From CAYYFX01 sp964471155 (lineage in GTDB: Bacteria; ARS69): a stretch of 64,000 nucleotides of DNA. The position numbers and the translations under genes were made by a program. The stretch spans positions 29,611 to 93,610 of the forward strand of contig CAYYFX010000003.1 of the NCBI GenBank assembly GCA_964471155.1. Direction: 5' to 3'. The notes under the pieces were generated by a model. That model made no database searches. It was given only the letters and a program-made list of their open reading frames with translations, and had not been told where the DNA came from. Of the stretch, positions 31,558 through 40,807 are shown piece after piece; within the stretch, counting starts at the first letter, position 1, and each line of letters opens with the position of its first letter.

Positions 31558-33582
31558 CTAGCGTTGCGCGCGGCGGAGGAGATCCCGCGCGCCCGCGTCC
31601 CGGGGGTCCAGCGCCACGGCCCGCGCGGCGTGCACCGCGACCTCCTCCCGCGACGCCCCCGCGTCCGCGAGCAGGCGGGCGAGGGTGGAGTGGACGACGG
31701 CCACATCCTCGCGCCGCGCCAGGGCCTCCCGGCAGGCCTCGATCGCCGCGACCGGGTTCCGCCCCGCGGCGTGCGCCCGCGCGATCCACCACCACGGCCG
31801 CCAGTCCGCGCCGTCCAGCGCCCGTGCCTGCTCGAACCAGGGGAGCGCCGCGTCCGGGACGCCCGCGCGCAGCTCCACCTCGCCCAGGGCGAGCCACGGC
31901 TCCACGCGCTCCGGCGCCAGGTCCCGCTCGCGCAGGAAGGCGGCTCGCGCTGCGTCGAGGTCGCCCGCCTCGCGCGCGGCCTCACCGTGCACGTGCGCGA
32001 GCTCCGGGTCCTCCGGCGCGACCGCCTCCCCCTCGGCGGCCCGCCGGGCCGCTTCCTCGAAGCGCCCCTCGGCGACGAGCAGTCCGGCCAGCATGCGGTA
32101 CGCCGCCGCCGGGGGATCCGGCTCGCCGACCACCGCGGTCAGCGCCCAGCGCGCCGGCTCCGGCTTCCCCAGGGCGATCAGCGCTTCCGCACGCAGAACG
32201 CGCGCCTCGAGATCCTCGGGGTGGGCCACGACCAGCGAGTCCAGCCCGGCCAGCGCGCGCCCGGCGTTGCCGTGCTGCACGAGCCAGCGCGCGTGGGCGC
32301 GCAGCTCCGCGGGCGATGCCGCCGGGTCGAGCGCGAGCCGCTCCAGCTCCTCGCCGGACGCCGGGCCCGCGCCGCCCGCGGCCAGCGCGTCCGCGCGCAG
32401 CGAGCGACCCTCCACCGAATCCGGATCGCGCTCGAGCATCGCGTCGGCCACCTCGTACGCGTGCCCCGCCTCGCCGAGCCGCAGGTACAGCCCGGCGAGT
32501 GCCGTGCTGCACTCCGCCCACAGCGCGGGATCCTGCGCCGCGCGCGCCCGCGCCTTCCGCAACAGCGTCACCGCCTCGTCGCGGCGGCCGGCCTCCGCTT
32601 CCATCCGCCCGAGTGCCAGATACGCGGGGGCGAACTCCGGATCGATCGCGATCGCGCGGTCCAGCGCGGCGCGCGCGCCGTCCCGGTCGCCGCGCGCCAT
32701 CGCGATCGATCCGAGCCCGTCGAGCGCGGCCGCGTCGAACGGATCGTCCGCCAGCAGGCGGCGAAGGTGCGGCTCCGCCTCGTCCGACCGCCCCGCGGCC
32801 CGGAGAAGCTCCGCGAGAAGACGGCGTGCGCGCGGCCGGCGCGGATCGATGTCCAGCGCGCGTTGCAGCGACTCGATGGAGGACGTCGTGTCGGTCACGC
32901 CGAGGAGCACGGCGGCGCGGTCCTCGTGCAGCGCCGCGCTCCGGGGATGCAGGCGGATGCCCTCGTCCAGCGCCTCCAGCGCAGCCGCGACCGCCCCCTG
33001 CGCGGCCTTCGTGCGTGCGGCGGCACCCAGCACGTCCGGGTCGGACGGCGCGACCGCGAGTGCGCGCGCGAGCACGGCGTCGGCCTCGCCGTGCCGTCCC
33101 GCCGCGGCGAGGGCGCGCCCGCGCAGCGCCGCCCGACCGGCATCCTCCGCCGCGCGTGCGGCGGCCGCGTCCAGCCAGTCCAGCGCCTCGGCCGCGCGCC
33201 CGTCCTCCAGCGCGATGCGCGCGAGCGCCACCCGCTCGCCCACGGCGGTCGAGTCCCAGCGGACCGCCGTGCGGAATGCCTCGCTCGCCTCGTCGAAGCG
33301 GCCGAGCTCCGCGAACGCCCGCCCCGCGCCCGCCCACGGCCACGCCTCGGTCGGGTAGCGGCGGGCGGCCTCGCGGTACGTGACCAGCGCGGAGTCCGGG
33401 TGGCCCGCCGCCTCGGCGTCCTGGCCGCGCCGCCTCCAGGCGGCCGCCCCGTCCGGCTCGACCGGCCGCGAGCACCCGGCCACCGCCACCGCGAGGGCCG
33501 CCAGCAGCCCCGCGGCCGCCAGCAGCCCCGCGGCCGCGCGCCGTCCCGCCCCTTCGTACCCTCGTCCCATCGAGCCCCCCAT
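31558..33582 (-). CDS. Large TPR lipoprotein
   Basis: 674 residues from ATG 33582 (ATG 33570 with a G-run upstream is the alternative). The N-terminus is a lipoprotein signal with an internal 18-bp duplication encoding AAGLLAAAGLLAA, and the lipobox is VAVAGC. The remainder is at least a dozen TPR units (for example SALVTYREAARRYPTEAWPW, GARAALDRAIAIDPEFAPAY, RLAYLALGRMEAEAG-type helices). Expected to be a periplasm-facing scaffold for protein complexes. Divergent from tatA by 121 bp. Confidence 0.85.
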   Translation of the reverse strand: MGGSMGRGYEGAGRRAAAGLLAAAGLLAALAVAVAGCSRPVEPDGAAAWRRRGQDAEAAGHPDSALVTYREAARRYPTEAWPWAGAGRAFAELGRFDEASEAFRTAVRWDSTAVGERVALARIALEDGRAAEALDWLDAAAARAAEDAGRAALRGRALAAAGRHGEADAVLARALAVAPSDPDVLGAAARTKAAQGAVAAALEALDEGIRLHPRSAALHEDRAAVLLGVTDTTSSIESLQRALDIDPRRPRARRLLAELLRAAGRSDEAEPHLRRLLADDPFDAAALDGLGSIAMARGDRDGARAALDRAIAIDPEFAPAYLALGRMEAEAGRRDEAVTLLRKARARAAQDPALWAECSTALAGLYLRLGEAGHAYEVADAMLERDPDSVEGRSLRADALAAGGAGPASGEELERLALDPAASPAELRAHARWLVQHGNAGRALAGLDSLVVAHPEDLEARVLRAEALIALGKPEPARWALTAVVGEPDPPAAAYRMLAGLLVAEGRFEEAARRAAEGEAVAPEDPELAHVHGEAAREAGDLDAARAAFLRERDLAPERVEPWLALGEVELRAGVPDAALPWFEQARALDGADWRPWWWIARAHAAGRNPVAAIEACREALARREDVAVVHSTLARLLADAGASREEVAVHAARAVALDPRDAGARDLLRRAQR

Positions 33583-33703
33583 CGCGGCGCAGCTTACCGG
33601 AATGGGCCTTGCCTTCCACCATTCGAAGACGGATCCTTGAACGTCCTTCCGGCGCCGGCACGGGAATCGACCCCGCAAGCGGCGCCTTTCCCGAGGTGGA
33701 GCC

Positions 33704-33877
33704 GTGGGCAAGATCGGTTTCCAGGAACTCCTGATCATCGCCTTGATCGTCCTCGTGCTGTTCGGCGGGACGAAGATCCCGTCGCTCATGCGGGGCCTGG
33801 GCCAGGGCATCCGGGAGTTCCGCAAGGAGCTCAGCGGCGAGGACGACGGCGGGAAGAGGACCAAGGAACCGAAGTGA
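33704..33877 (+). CDS. tatA: Twin-arginine translocase subunit TatA/E
   Basis: 57 residues from GTG 33704 (GAGGTGGAG upstream). One N-terminal membrane helix (GFQELLIIALIVLVLFGGTK) with the conserved FG hinge before the amphipathic helix (IPSLMRGLGQGIREFRKELS) and a charged tail: a standard small TatA. It forms the Tat pore that exports folded, often cofactor-containing proteins. It overlaps moaC by GTGA. Molybdenum-cofactor enzymes are classic Tat cargo, so the link makes sense. Confidence 0.95.
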   Translation: MGKIGFQELLIIALIVLVLFGGTKIPSLMRGLGQGIREFRKELSGEDDGGKRTKEPK

Positions 33878-34356
33878 AGGACCTCTCGCACCTCGACCCC
33901 CACGGGAGGGTGCGAATGGTCGACGTCTCGTCGAAGCCGCCCACCGCGCGCGTCGCCGTGGCCGAGGGGTTCCTGCATGCCGCCCCGGACACGATCCGGC
34001 GCATTGTCGACGGCACCCTCCCCAAGGGGGACTTCGCGCCCACCGTGCAGCTCGCCGCGCTCGCGGCGGCGAAGCGCACCGCGGACCTGATCCCGCTCTG
34101 CCATCCGCTTCCCCTGGATCATCTGGATGCGAAGGTGGAGACGGATCCCGAGGGCGGCACCGTTCGCCTGGTGGTGACCGCCGCCGCCACCGCCCGCACG
34201 GGCGTGGAGATGGAGGCGCTGACCGCCGTGTCCGTGGGGCTGCTCGCGGCCTTCGATCTGCTGAAGGCCGTGGACCGCGGGCTGCGCATCGACGGCGTGC
34301 GCGTCCTGGAGAAGCGCGGCGGGCGTTCCGGCGACTGGAAGGCGGGCGACCCATGA
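33874..34356 (+). CDS. moaC: Cyclic pyranopterin monophosphate synthase MoaC
   Basis: 160 residues from a GTG overlapping the tatA stop by 4 nt. Converts the MoaA product into cyclic pyranopterin monophosphate in molybdenum-cofactor synthesis. Motifs: SHLDPHGRVRMVDVSSKP, KRTADLIPLCHPLPL, RTGVEMEALTAVSV and TGVEMEALTAV-AAFDLLKAVDR at the end, all conserved in MoaC. No moaA is in the window. The next gene is coupled by an ATGA overlap. Confidence 0.96.
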   Translation: MKDLSHLDPHGRVRMVDVSSKPPTARVAVAEGFLHAAPDTIRRIVDGTLPKGDFAPTVQLAALAAAKRTADLIPLCHPLPLDHLDAKVETDPEGGTVRLVVTAAATARTGVEMEALTAVSVGLLAAFDLLKAVDRGLRIDGVRVLEKRGGRSGDWKAGDP

Positions 34357-34853
34357 CCCCCTGGCGGGCGGCGATCGTGGTCGTGAGCGATCGCTCCGCC
34401 CGCGGCGAGCGTCCCGACGGCACCGGGCCCGCGCTGGCGGCGGCCGTCGCGGCGGCCGGCGGCGAAGTGGCGGCCACGCGCATCGTCCCGGACGAGGCGC
34501 CCGCGATCGAGGCCGAGCTGGTGCGGCTGGCCGACGAGGAGCGCGTGCCGCTCGTGCTGACCGCCGGCGGCACCGGGTTCGCCCCGCGCGATGTCACGCC
34601 CGAGGCCACGCGCCGCGTGATCGAGCGCGAGGCGCCGGGACTGGCGGAGCACGCGCGCGCCGCCGGCGCCGCGCGCACGCCCTTCGCCGTGCTGTCCCGC
34701 GGCGTGGCCGGGATCCGCGGCGTCACGCTCCTCGTGAACCTCCCGGGAAGCCCGAAGGGCGCGGTGGAGTCCTTCGACGCGATCGTCCCCGTGCTGCCGC
34801 ACGCGCTGGCCGTGCTGGGCGGGCGCGCCGGCGATCGGCACCCGGACGCATGA
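34353..34853 (+). CDS. moaB: Molybdopterin adenylyltransferase-like MoaB/Mog
   Basis: 166 residues. MoaB/Mog fold with VVSDRSARGERPDGTGP near the N-terminus, LVLTAGGTGFAPRDVTPEAT (the GGTG-x-x-x-RDVTPE motif) and the C-terminal VNLPGSPKGAVESF. It activates molybdopterin by adenylation before metal insertion, or is the less active MoaB paralogue; the sequence alone does not decide. Start ATG overlaps the moaC stop and its own stop overlaps the sirtuin ATG. Confidence 0.94.
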   Translation: MTPWRAAIVVVSDRSARGERPDGTGPALAAAVAAAGGEVAATRIVPDEAPAIEAELVRLADEERVPLVLTAGGTGFAPRDVTPEATRRVIEREAPGLAEHARAAGAARTPFAVLSRGVAGIRGVTLLVNLPGSPKGAVESFDAIVPVLPHALAVLGGRAGDRHPDA

Positions 34854-35620
34854 CCCGCGCGGTCGACCCCGCCCTCGAGCGCGCCGCCGAGGTCCTGGCC
34901 GGCGCGCGGCGCGTCGTGGTCCTGACGGGCGCGGGGATCTCCGCGGAGAGCGGGGTGCCCACGTTCCGCACGGACCACGGGCTGTGGGAGCAGTACCGGA
35001 TCGAGGACGTGGCCACGCCCGAGGCGCTGGACCGGAACCCGCGGCGGGTGTGGGAGTTCTACGAGGCGCGGCGGGCCGCCATGGGCCGCGTGGAGCCCAA
35101 CCCCGGCCACGCGGCGCTGGCCCGCATGGAATCCCTGTTCGAGGAGTTCACGCTCGTCACGCAGAACGTGGACGGGCTGCACGGTCGCGCCGGGTCCACG
35201 CGCGTGCTCGAGGTGCACGGCTCGCTGTGGCGCGCGCACTGCCGCGCGGGCTGCGGCCGGGTGGAGGATCCGTTCCCGTATCCGGCGCCGGAGCTGCCGC
35301 CGCGCTGCGCCTGCGGGGACATCCTGCGCCCGTCCGTGGTGCTGTTCGGCGAGATGCTCCCGGGCGACCTGCTCACGCGGGCGATGGCGGCGGCGCGGCA
35401 CAGCGACGCGGCGCTGTCGGTGGGCACGTCCAGCTCGGTGTGGCCCGCGGCCGGGATTCCGCTGCACGCGGCGGAAGCGGGCGCGTTCACGATCGAGGTG
35501 AATCCCATGGCGACGGAGCTGACCGCGCACTTCGACGTCTCGCTGCGCGGGGCGGCCGGGGGCGTGCTGCCCGCCCTGGTGGAGCGCGTGCTCCGCCGGC
35601 GCGCGGAAGCGGGGGCCTGA
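34850..35620 (+). CDS. cobB: Class III sirtuin, NAD-dependent protein deacylase (CobB-like)
   Basis: 256 residues. NAD-binding GAGISAESGVPTFR (27-40), TQNVDGLH (104-111), catalytic H123 (EVHGSLW), and a zinc site C131-x3-C135 with C153-x1-C155. Y71 and R74 (FYEARR) match the Tyr-x-x-Arg pair that marks class III sirtuins removing succinyl or malonyl as well as acetyl groups. Coupled by ATGA to moaB upstream and by TGATG to the membrane gene downstream. Its O-acyl-ADP-ribose product could be handled by the macrodomain enzyme at 9089. Confidence 0.95.
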   Translation: MTRAVDPALERAAEVLAGARRVVVLTGAGISAESGVPTFRTDHGLWEQYRIEDVATPEALDRNPRRVWEFYEARRAAMGRVEPNPGHAALARMESLFEEFTLVTQNVDGLHGRAGSTRVLEVHGSLWRAHCRAGCGRVEDPFPYPAPELPPRCACGDILRPSVVLFGEMLPGDLLTRAMAAARHSDAALSVGTSSSVWPAAGIPLHAAEAGAFTIEVNPMATELTAHFDVSLRGAAGGVLPALVERVLRRRAEAGA

Positions 35621-37827
35621 TGGACGGCGCCTCCCTGCGCTTCCTGGAGCCCGTGGGCCTGTGGGTCGTGGCCGCGGCCGTCGTCCTCCTCGGCGCCACG
35701 GCGCTCGCGTACCGCGGGCGGCGCGGCGCCGCGCTGCTCGTGCTGCGCACGGCCTCGGTGCTGCTGGTCCTCCTCCTGCTGCTGGATCCCGTGCTGTCGT
35801 TCGTCAACGAGCGCACGCGGCCCGCGCGCGTGGCCGTGCTCGTGGACGGCTCGCTGTCCATGTCGTTCCCGTTCCCGGAAGCGTCGGCGGACAGCGCCGC
35901 CGCCGCGCCGCCGTCGCGGGCGGACCGGCTGCAGGCGGCGCTCGCCGGGGACCTGCCGCGCCGGCTCGCGGAGCGCGGGGCGCTCGACGTCTACCGCTTC
36001 GGCGCGGACGTGGAGCCCACCACGCTGGACGGGCGCGGCGACCTCGCGCCGCGGGACGACCGCACGGACCTCGCGCGCGCGCTGGCGCGCGGCGTGGGCA
36101 CGGAGCGCCGCACCACCGGTGCCGTGGTCCTGTTCTCCGACGGCGCGGGCAACGTCGGCGCCGATCCCCGCGACGAGGCCCGCCGGCTCGGCGTGCCGGT
36201 GATCGCGGTCGGCGTCGGCGGCGAGGGGCCCGTCACCGATCTGTCGGTGGCGGAGGTGGAGGCGGCGAACGTCGCGTACGTGGACAACCGCGTTCCCGTG
36301 CGCGCGAAGCTGCGCGCGCGCGGCGGCGCGGCCGGGGACGTCACCGTGTACCTGTCGGAAGGCGATGCCGTGCTGGACTCCGCGCGCGTGAGCCTGCCCG
36401 GCGGCGGCGCGGAGCGCGACGTCGACCTGGAGTACCGGCCCTCGCGCGAGGGGCTGCACCGGTACCGCGTCTGGACGCCTCCCGTCGCGGGCGAGATCTC
36501 CGAGGACAACAACGCGCACCTGTTCGTGGTGCGCGTGCTCCGCGAGAAGATCGACGTGCTCCTCCTCGCGGGCCGGCCGAGCTTCGAGCTGCGGTACGTG
36601 AAGCGGGCCCTGGAGTCGGACGTGTCGCTGGCCGTGGAGACCGTGATCCTCTCCGCGGCGGATTTCCCCGGGCGGCTCGGGAAGGGCGGCCCGCCGGTTC
36701 CCGGGTCGTGGGCGGAGATCGCCGGGCGGGACGTGATCGTGCTGCTGGACTGCGCGCCCGCCGCGCTCGGCGGCGCGCGGCAGGACGAACTCGCGCGCTT
36801 CGTGCGCGAGCGCGGCGGCGCCCTGCTCGTGATGGGGCCGCCGGACTCCTTCGATCCCTCGGGCGGCGCGCTCGCGGAGATCCTGCCCGCGCCGCCCCTG
36901 CGCGTGCGGCCGCGCACCGGCGCGATCCTGCCGACCCTGACCGAGGTGGGCCGCAACCACCCCGTGACGCGGCTGGAGGCGGAGCCGGAGCGCAACGCGT
37001 CGCGCTGGCGCGAGATGCCGCCGCTGGACGCGGCGCCGGCGTTCGGCCGCCCGCTGCCCGACGCGAAGGTGCTCGTGCGCGGCACGCTGGACGGCGCCGA
37101 GCGCGACGAGCTCGTGCTCGTGGCCACGCGGACGGAAGGAAAGGGCCGCGTGCTGGCGATCGCGGGCACGCCGTACTGGCGCTGGGACCTGTACCTGTGG
37201 GGGACGGGCCGCTCCGGCGACGCCCTGCGCCGGCTGCTGTCGCGGTCGGTGCGCTGGCTGGTCGCGCGCGAGGACTTCAAGCCCGTCATGATCCGGCCGG
37301 TGAAGAACCTGTTCGACGGCGCGGAGAGCGTCGTGCTCGAGGGCCAGGTGTGGGACGACGACTACCGGCCCGTGCCCGGCGCCGACGTGCGCGCCACGGT
37401 GCACGGTCCGCTGGGCAGCGACGCCGGGAAGGCGCGGGAGATCTCCCTGGTGGACCTCTCGGGGGGACGCTATCGTGGCAGCCTTCCGGGGTTGCCCCCG
37501 GGGGACTACCGGATCGAGGGGCGTGCGCGCCGCGAGGGCGCGGAGCTCGGCGCGGACGAGTCGGAGATGACGGTCGCGCCGTACCGGATGGAGCTCGAGG
37601 ACCCCGCGCCGGACTTCGGGATGCTGCGCGAGATCGCGCGCGAGTCCGGGGGGGCGTTCGTCACGCTGGCCCAGGCCGGGGAGATCCCGGGCCTGCTCGA
37701 TCCGCGGCCCATCACGGATCGCTCGGTGCGGGAGCTGCCTTTCCTTGAAAGCCCGGTGCTGTTCCTCCTCCTGCTCGCGCTGCTCGGGGCCGAGTGGGGG
37801 CTCCGCCGCCGCCGCGGGCTTCCGTAG
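35620..37827 (+). CDS. VWA / glutamine-amidotransferase-like membrane protein
   Basis: 735 residues from ATG 35620 (1-nt overlap). Two N-terminal helices (PVGLWVVAAAVVLLGATALA and LLVLRTASVLLVLLLLLDPV) lead to a von Willebrand A domain with a MIDAS-like VAVLVDGSLSMSF and TTGAVVLFSDGAGNVG. A beta domain and a class-I-amidotransferase-like fold without catalytic Cys (DVIVLLDCAPAALGG, GGALLVMGPPDSF) follow. A final helix (LESPVLFLLLLALLGAEW) returns to the membrane. Relatives lie near Bat/MoxR-type stress systems, but no MoxR ATPase is adjacent. Confidence 0.85.
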   Translation: MDGASLRFLEPVGLWVVAAAVVLLGATALAYRGRRGAALLVLRTASVLLVLLLLLDPVLSFVNERTRPARVAVLVDGSLSMSFPFPEASADSAAAAPPSRADRLQAALAGDLPRRLAERGALDVYRFGADVEPTTLDGRGDLAPRDDRTDLARALARGVGTERRTTGAVVLFSDGAGNVGADPRDEARRLGVPVIAVGVGGEGPVTDLSVAEVEAANVAYVDNRVPVRAKLRARGGAAGDVTVYLSEGDAVLDSARVSLPGGGAERDVDLEYRPSREGLHRYRVWTPPVAGEISEDNNAHLFVVRVLREKIDVLLLAGRPSFELRYVKRALESDVSLAVETVILSAADFPGRLGKGGPPVPGSWAEIAGRDVIVLLDCAPAALGGARQDELARFVRERGGALLVMGPPDSFDPSGGALAEILPAPPLRVRPRTGAILPTLTEVGRNHPVTRLEAEPERNASRWREMPPLDAAPAFGRPLPDAKVLVRGTLDGAERDELVLVATRTEGKGRVLAIAGTPYWRWDLYLWGTGRSGDALRRLLSRSVRWLVAREDFKPVMIRPVKNLFDGAESVVLEGQVWDDDYRPVPGADVRATVHGPLGSDAGKAREISLVDLSGGRYRGSLPGLPPGDYRIEGRARREGAELGADESEMTVAPYRMELEDPAPDFGMLREIARESGGAFVTLAQAGEIPGLLDPRPITDRSVRELPFLESPVLFLLLLALLGAEWGLRRRRGLP

Positions 37828-37842
37828 CGCGGGGCGTCCCGC

Positions 37843-40617
37843 GTGAGGGCGTCGCCCCGCCGCGCGGACGCGCTCGCGATGCTGGCGTTCCCGGCCCTGG
37901 CGCTCGCGCTGTTCCCGGCCGCCACGCTCGGCGGCGCCACGTTCTTCTTCTACGACACGGGCCTGCAGAACCTCACGTTCCGCGCGTGGTGGTTCGAGCA
38001 GCTCCGCGCCGGCCACTTCGCCACGTGGTGCCCGGGAATGTTCGCGGGCTACCCGCTGTTCGCGGAGACGCAGACCGGTCCGCTGTACCCGCCGACGTTC
38101 CTGCTCTTCTCGCTCCTGCCGGCGACGGCCGCCTTCTCGTGGAGCGTCGCGCTGCACTTCGCGTTCGCCGGCGCCGGCGCGTACCTGCTGGCGCGCCGCG
38201 CGGGCGCCGACCGCCTCGCGGCGGTGTGCGCCGGCGTCGCGTTCGAGGGATCGGGATTCCTCGTGACCCACGTGGTGCACTTCAACCTGCTCACGGGCGC
38301 GGCGTGGGCGCCGTGGGTGGGCTGGCTGACGCTGCGCGCCGCCGACGGCCGGGTGCGCGACGGACTGCTCCTCGCGGGAGCGTTCGCTTGCCTGCTGCTC
38401 GGCGCGCACCCGTACGCCACGCTGATGTGCGCGCTCCTCGCCGCGCTGCTGCTGGCGGCACGCGCCGGCGCGTCGGCGCGTCGTCTCGCGGCGGCGGCGG
38501 CGGCCCTGGCCCTGGTGCTGGTGCTCGGCGCCGCGCTCGCCGCGGTGCAGCTGCTGCCGGCGCGCGAGCTCATCGCGCGCTCGCCGCGGGCCGGGGCGGT
38601 GGACTGGTCCTTCCTCACGTTCGGATCGTTCGGGCCGTGGGAGCTGCCGGCGCTGGTGGCGCCGGACCTGTTCGGCACGCCCGTGGACGGCACGTACTGG
38701 GGCGGTCCGGACTGGAGCCACTTCGCGGAGACGTGCGTCTTCGCGGGGGCGATCACGGTGGCCCTGGCCGCGGCGGCGCTCGTGCTGCGGCGCGACCTCG
38801 CCACCGCCGCGATCGCCGGCACGGGCGCGCTGGCCTTCATCCTGATGCTCGGCCGGTTCACGCCGGTGTACCGCGTGCTGGCGTGGGTCCCGGTCGTGCA
38901 GTCCACCCGCCTGCCGGCGCGCTTCGCGATGCTGCTCGCGCTCGCGCTCGCCGTGCTCGCGGGGCTCGGTCTCGACGCGCTGCGCCGCGAGCCGAGCGTG
39001 CGGCGGCGCCGGATCGCGTGCGCCGCCGGGGGCGCCGTCGTGCTCGCGCTGGCGGTCGCCGCGTTCGCGGCCTCGGCGCCCGCGCGCGCCCCCGATCCGG
39101 AGCTGGCGACCGCCGGGCGCGCGTGGGCGGAGCAGCTCGCGGACATCACCGCGGGCGCCCGGGAGTCCTCCGCGCGCGCGTGGATCGCCGCGGCCGCCGC
39201 GCTCGTCGCCCTCGCGCCCTTCGCGTTGCGCCGCGTGCCGCGCGTGGCCGGCGTCCTCCCGGTGGTCGTGCTCGCGCTGGATCTGTGGTCGTGGGGCCGG
39301 GCCTTCAACCCCGTGGTGCCCGCCGCGGTGCTGCGCACGCCGCCGCCCGCGGTGGCGGCCCTGCCGGCGACCGAGCCGCGTCCGCGCATCTTCCGGCAGG
39401 GCCTGGACGAGGTGTGGTCCCGCGGCCCGGGGATTCCCCGCGCGGACTTCGTGACGCCGGCGTGGCGGGGCAACGAGGCGTCGTACGCCACCGTCGCGTG
39501 GGCGCTTCCCCCGAACAGCCAGCTGCTGTTCGGCGTGGACTCCGGGGAGGGGTTCACGTCCCTGCCGCCGCGCGCGTGGCTCGAGTGGATGGGGCTGCCC
39601 GATCGGCCCGGCGCCGCCCCGCGACCGGACCTCACCGAGGCGCAGGCCGATCTGCTTTCCCTCGATGCGGTGCTCTCGTCCGGTTCCGGGATCGGGGGGG
39701 ACGGCTGGGAAGTGCGGGCGTTGCCGGGGGACCTCTTCCTGTCGCGCAACGCGGATCCCCTGCCGCGAGCCCGCTGGGTCTCCGGCTGGATGGTGCTTCC
39801 GCGGGAGGAGCTGCTGGCCCGCGTGCGGGCGAAGGACCACGATCCGCGCGCCGGCACGCTGCTCGAGCAAGCGCCGCCGGGATGGCCGGACACGCGCGAC
39901 GGCGGCCGGGCGGACGTGCCGGCGTCGGCGCGGGAAACCGGACCCGGCAGCTGGGAGGTGCGGGCGGCGCGCGAAGACGACTGCATCCTCGTCCTCTCCG
40001 AGAGCTATGACCCCGGGTGGCGGGCGTTCGCCTCCGACGGCACGGATCTCCCGGTGCTCCGCGCGGACGGGCTGTTCGTGGCCGTGGCGGTGCCGTCGCA
40101 AGTGCAGAGCATCACGCTACGCTATTTGTCGAGCCCCCTGCAAATCGGGACCTGGGTTTCAATCATTGCGGCGTGCTTGCTATTCATCGCGGCCGGTTCA
40201 CGTGCCGGACGCCGCGTCGTGCCCTCGCTTCCGGCGGAGCGCCGCGGCGTGCGTGCCGCGGTCGCGCTCGGACCCGTGGCGGCGGCCTGCACGCTGGCCG
40301 CGGTGTGCGCGGTCGCGGATGTCGGCGATGTCCGCGCGGCACGGGCCGGAGCCTCGCTGGGCGCGGCGGCCGCCCGATCCTGGTCCGCCGAGGCGCTCGG
40401 GGCCCTGCAGGCGGGCGCTCCCGACACGGCCGCGCGCTTGCTGCGGGCGGCGACGGCGGCCGATCCGGGCGATCCGGCGCACGCCTATCGCCTCGGTCTC
40501 GCGGAGCGGGAAGCGGGGCGACCGGCGGAGTCGCGGGCCGCGTTCGTTCGCGCACTCGGGATCGATCCTTCGTTCGAACCGGCGCGCCGCGCGCTGGACG
40601 CGCTGCCGACGCCGTAG
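37843..40617 (+). CDS. YfhO-family polytopic membrane protein with C-terminal TPR
   Basis: 924 residues from GTG 37843, 15 nt after the VWA stop. About a dozen membrane helices and the early motif FYDTGLQNLTFRAWWFEQL, followed by GYPLFAETQTGPLYPPTFLL, typical of YfhO/DUF-type glycosyltransferase-like proteins. An extracytoplasmic beta domain follows (SYDPGWRAFASDGTDLPVLR). After a late helix the C-terminal 90 residues form a TPR-like segment (ALQAGAPDTAARLLRAATAA). It is the last gene of the tatA operon. In firmicutes YfhO glycosylates wall polymers; here the acceptor is unknown. Confidence 0.85.
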   Translation: MRASPRRADALAMLAFPALALALFPAATLGGATFFFYDTGLQNLTFRAWWFEQLRAGHFATWCPGMFAGYPLFAETQTGPLYPPTFLLFSLLPATAAFSWSVALHFAFAGAGAYLLARRAGADRLAAVCAGVAFEGSGFLVTHVVHFNLLTGAAWAPWVGWLTLRAADGRVRDGLLLAGAFACLLLGAHPYATLMCALLAALLLAARAGASARRLAAAAAALALVLVLGAALAAVQLLPARELIARSPRAGAVDWSFLTFGSFGPWELPALVAPDLFGTPVDGTYWGGPDWSHFAETCVFAGAITVALAAAALVLRRDLATAAIAGTGALAFILMLGRFTPVYRVLAWVPVVQSTRLPARFAMLLALALAVLAGLGLDALRREPSVRRRRIACAAGGAVVLALAVAAFAASAPARAPDPELATAGRAWAEQLADITAGARESSARAWIAAAAALVALAPFALRRVPRVAGVLPVVVLALDLWSWGRAFNPVVPAAVLRTPPPAVAALPATEPRPRIFRQGLDEVWSRGPGIPRADFVTPAWRGNEASYATVAWALPPNSQLLFGVDSGEGFTSLPPRAWLEWMGLPDRPGAAPRPDLTEAQADLLSLDAVLSSGSGIGGDGWEVRALPGDLFLSRNADPLPRARWVSGWMVLPREELLARVRAKDHDPRAGTLLEQAPPGWPDTRDGGRADVPASARETGPGSWEVRAAREDDCILVLSESYDPGWRAFASDGTDLPVLRADGLFVAVAVPSQVQSITLRYLSSPLQIGTWVSIIAACLLFIAAGSRAGRRVVPSLPAERRGVRAAVALGPVAAACTLAAVCAVADVGDVRAARAGASLGAAAARSWSAEALGALQAGAPDTAARLLRAATAADPGDPAHAYRLGLAEREAGRPAESRAAFVRALGIDPSFEPARRALDALPTP

Positions 40618-40807
40618 ACATCGCTTTTTGCTGGTCGCAACCGGGGTTCCCGTATAGCGTGCATCGTGAATTGTTGACGCCGGCCCCCGATCGGCGTCTG
40701 CAATTCGAACCCGGCGCACGACGCCGGTGTTGGTACGGATGTCGGAACATCCTGGCCGGGAGGCTCCCCCCTTTGGCTTGATCCCGGTCACTCCTGAGGA
40801 GAGGGTA
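40618..40807 (+). promoter_or_regulatory. Structured leader of the HARE-HTH gene
   Basis: Bases 40668-40706 form a hairpin in which GAATTGTTGACGCCG pairs with CGGCGTCTGCAATTC except for two central bases (13 of 15 paired; 9-nt loop). A second hairpin CCGGCG-CACGA-CGCCGG follows at 40711-40727. The palindrome CTCCTGAGGAG (40791-40801) covers the ribosome site. TTGACG (40674-40679) lies in the first stem. No T-run follows, so a regulatory RNA or protein-binding leader is more likely than a simple terminator. Confidence 0.5.

Noticed and set aside
35059..40101. A 1680-codon open frame on the minus strand
   Set aside because: It is the antisense shadow of the sirtuin, VWA and YfhO genes. Composition is Arg/His/Pro-rich without domains, as expected in high-G+C DNA.
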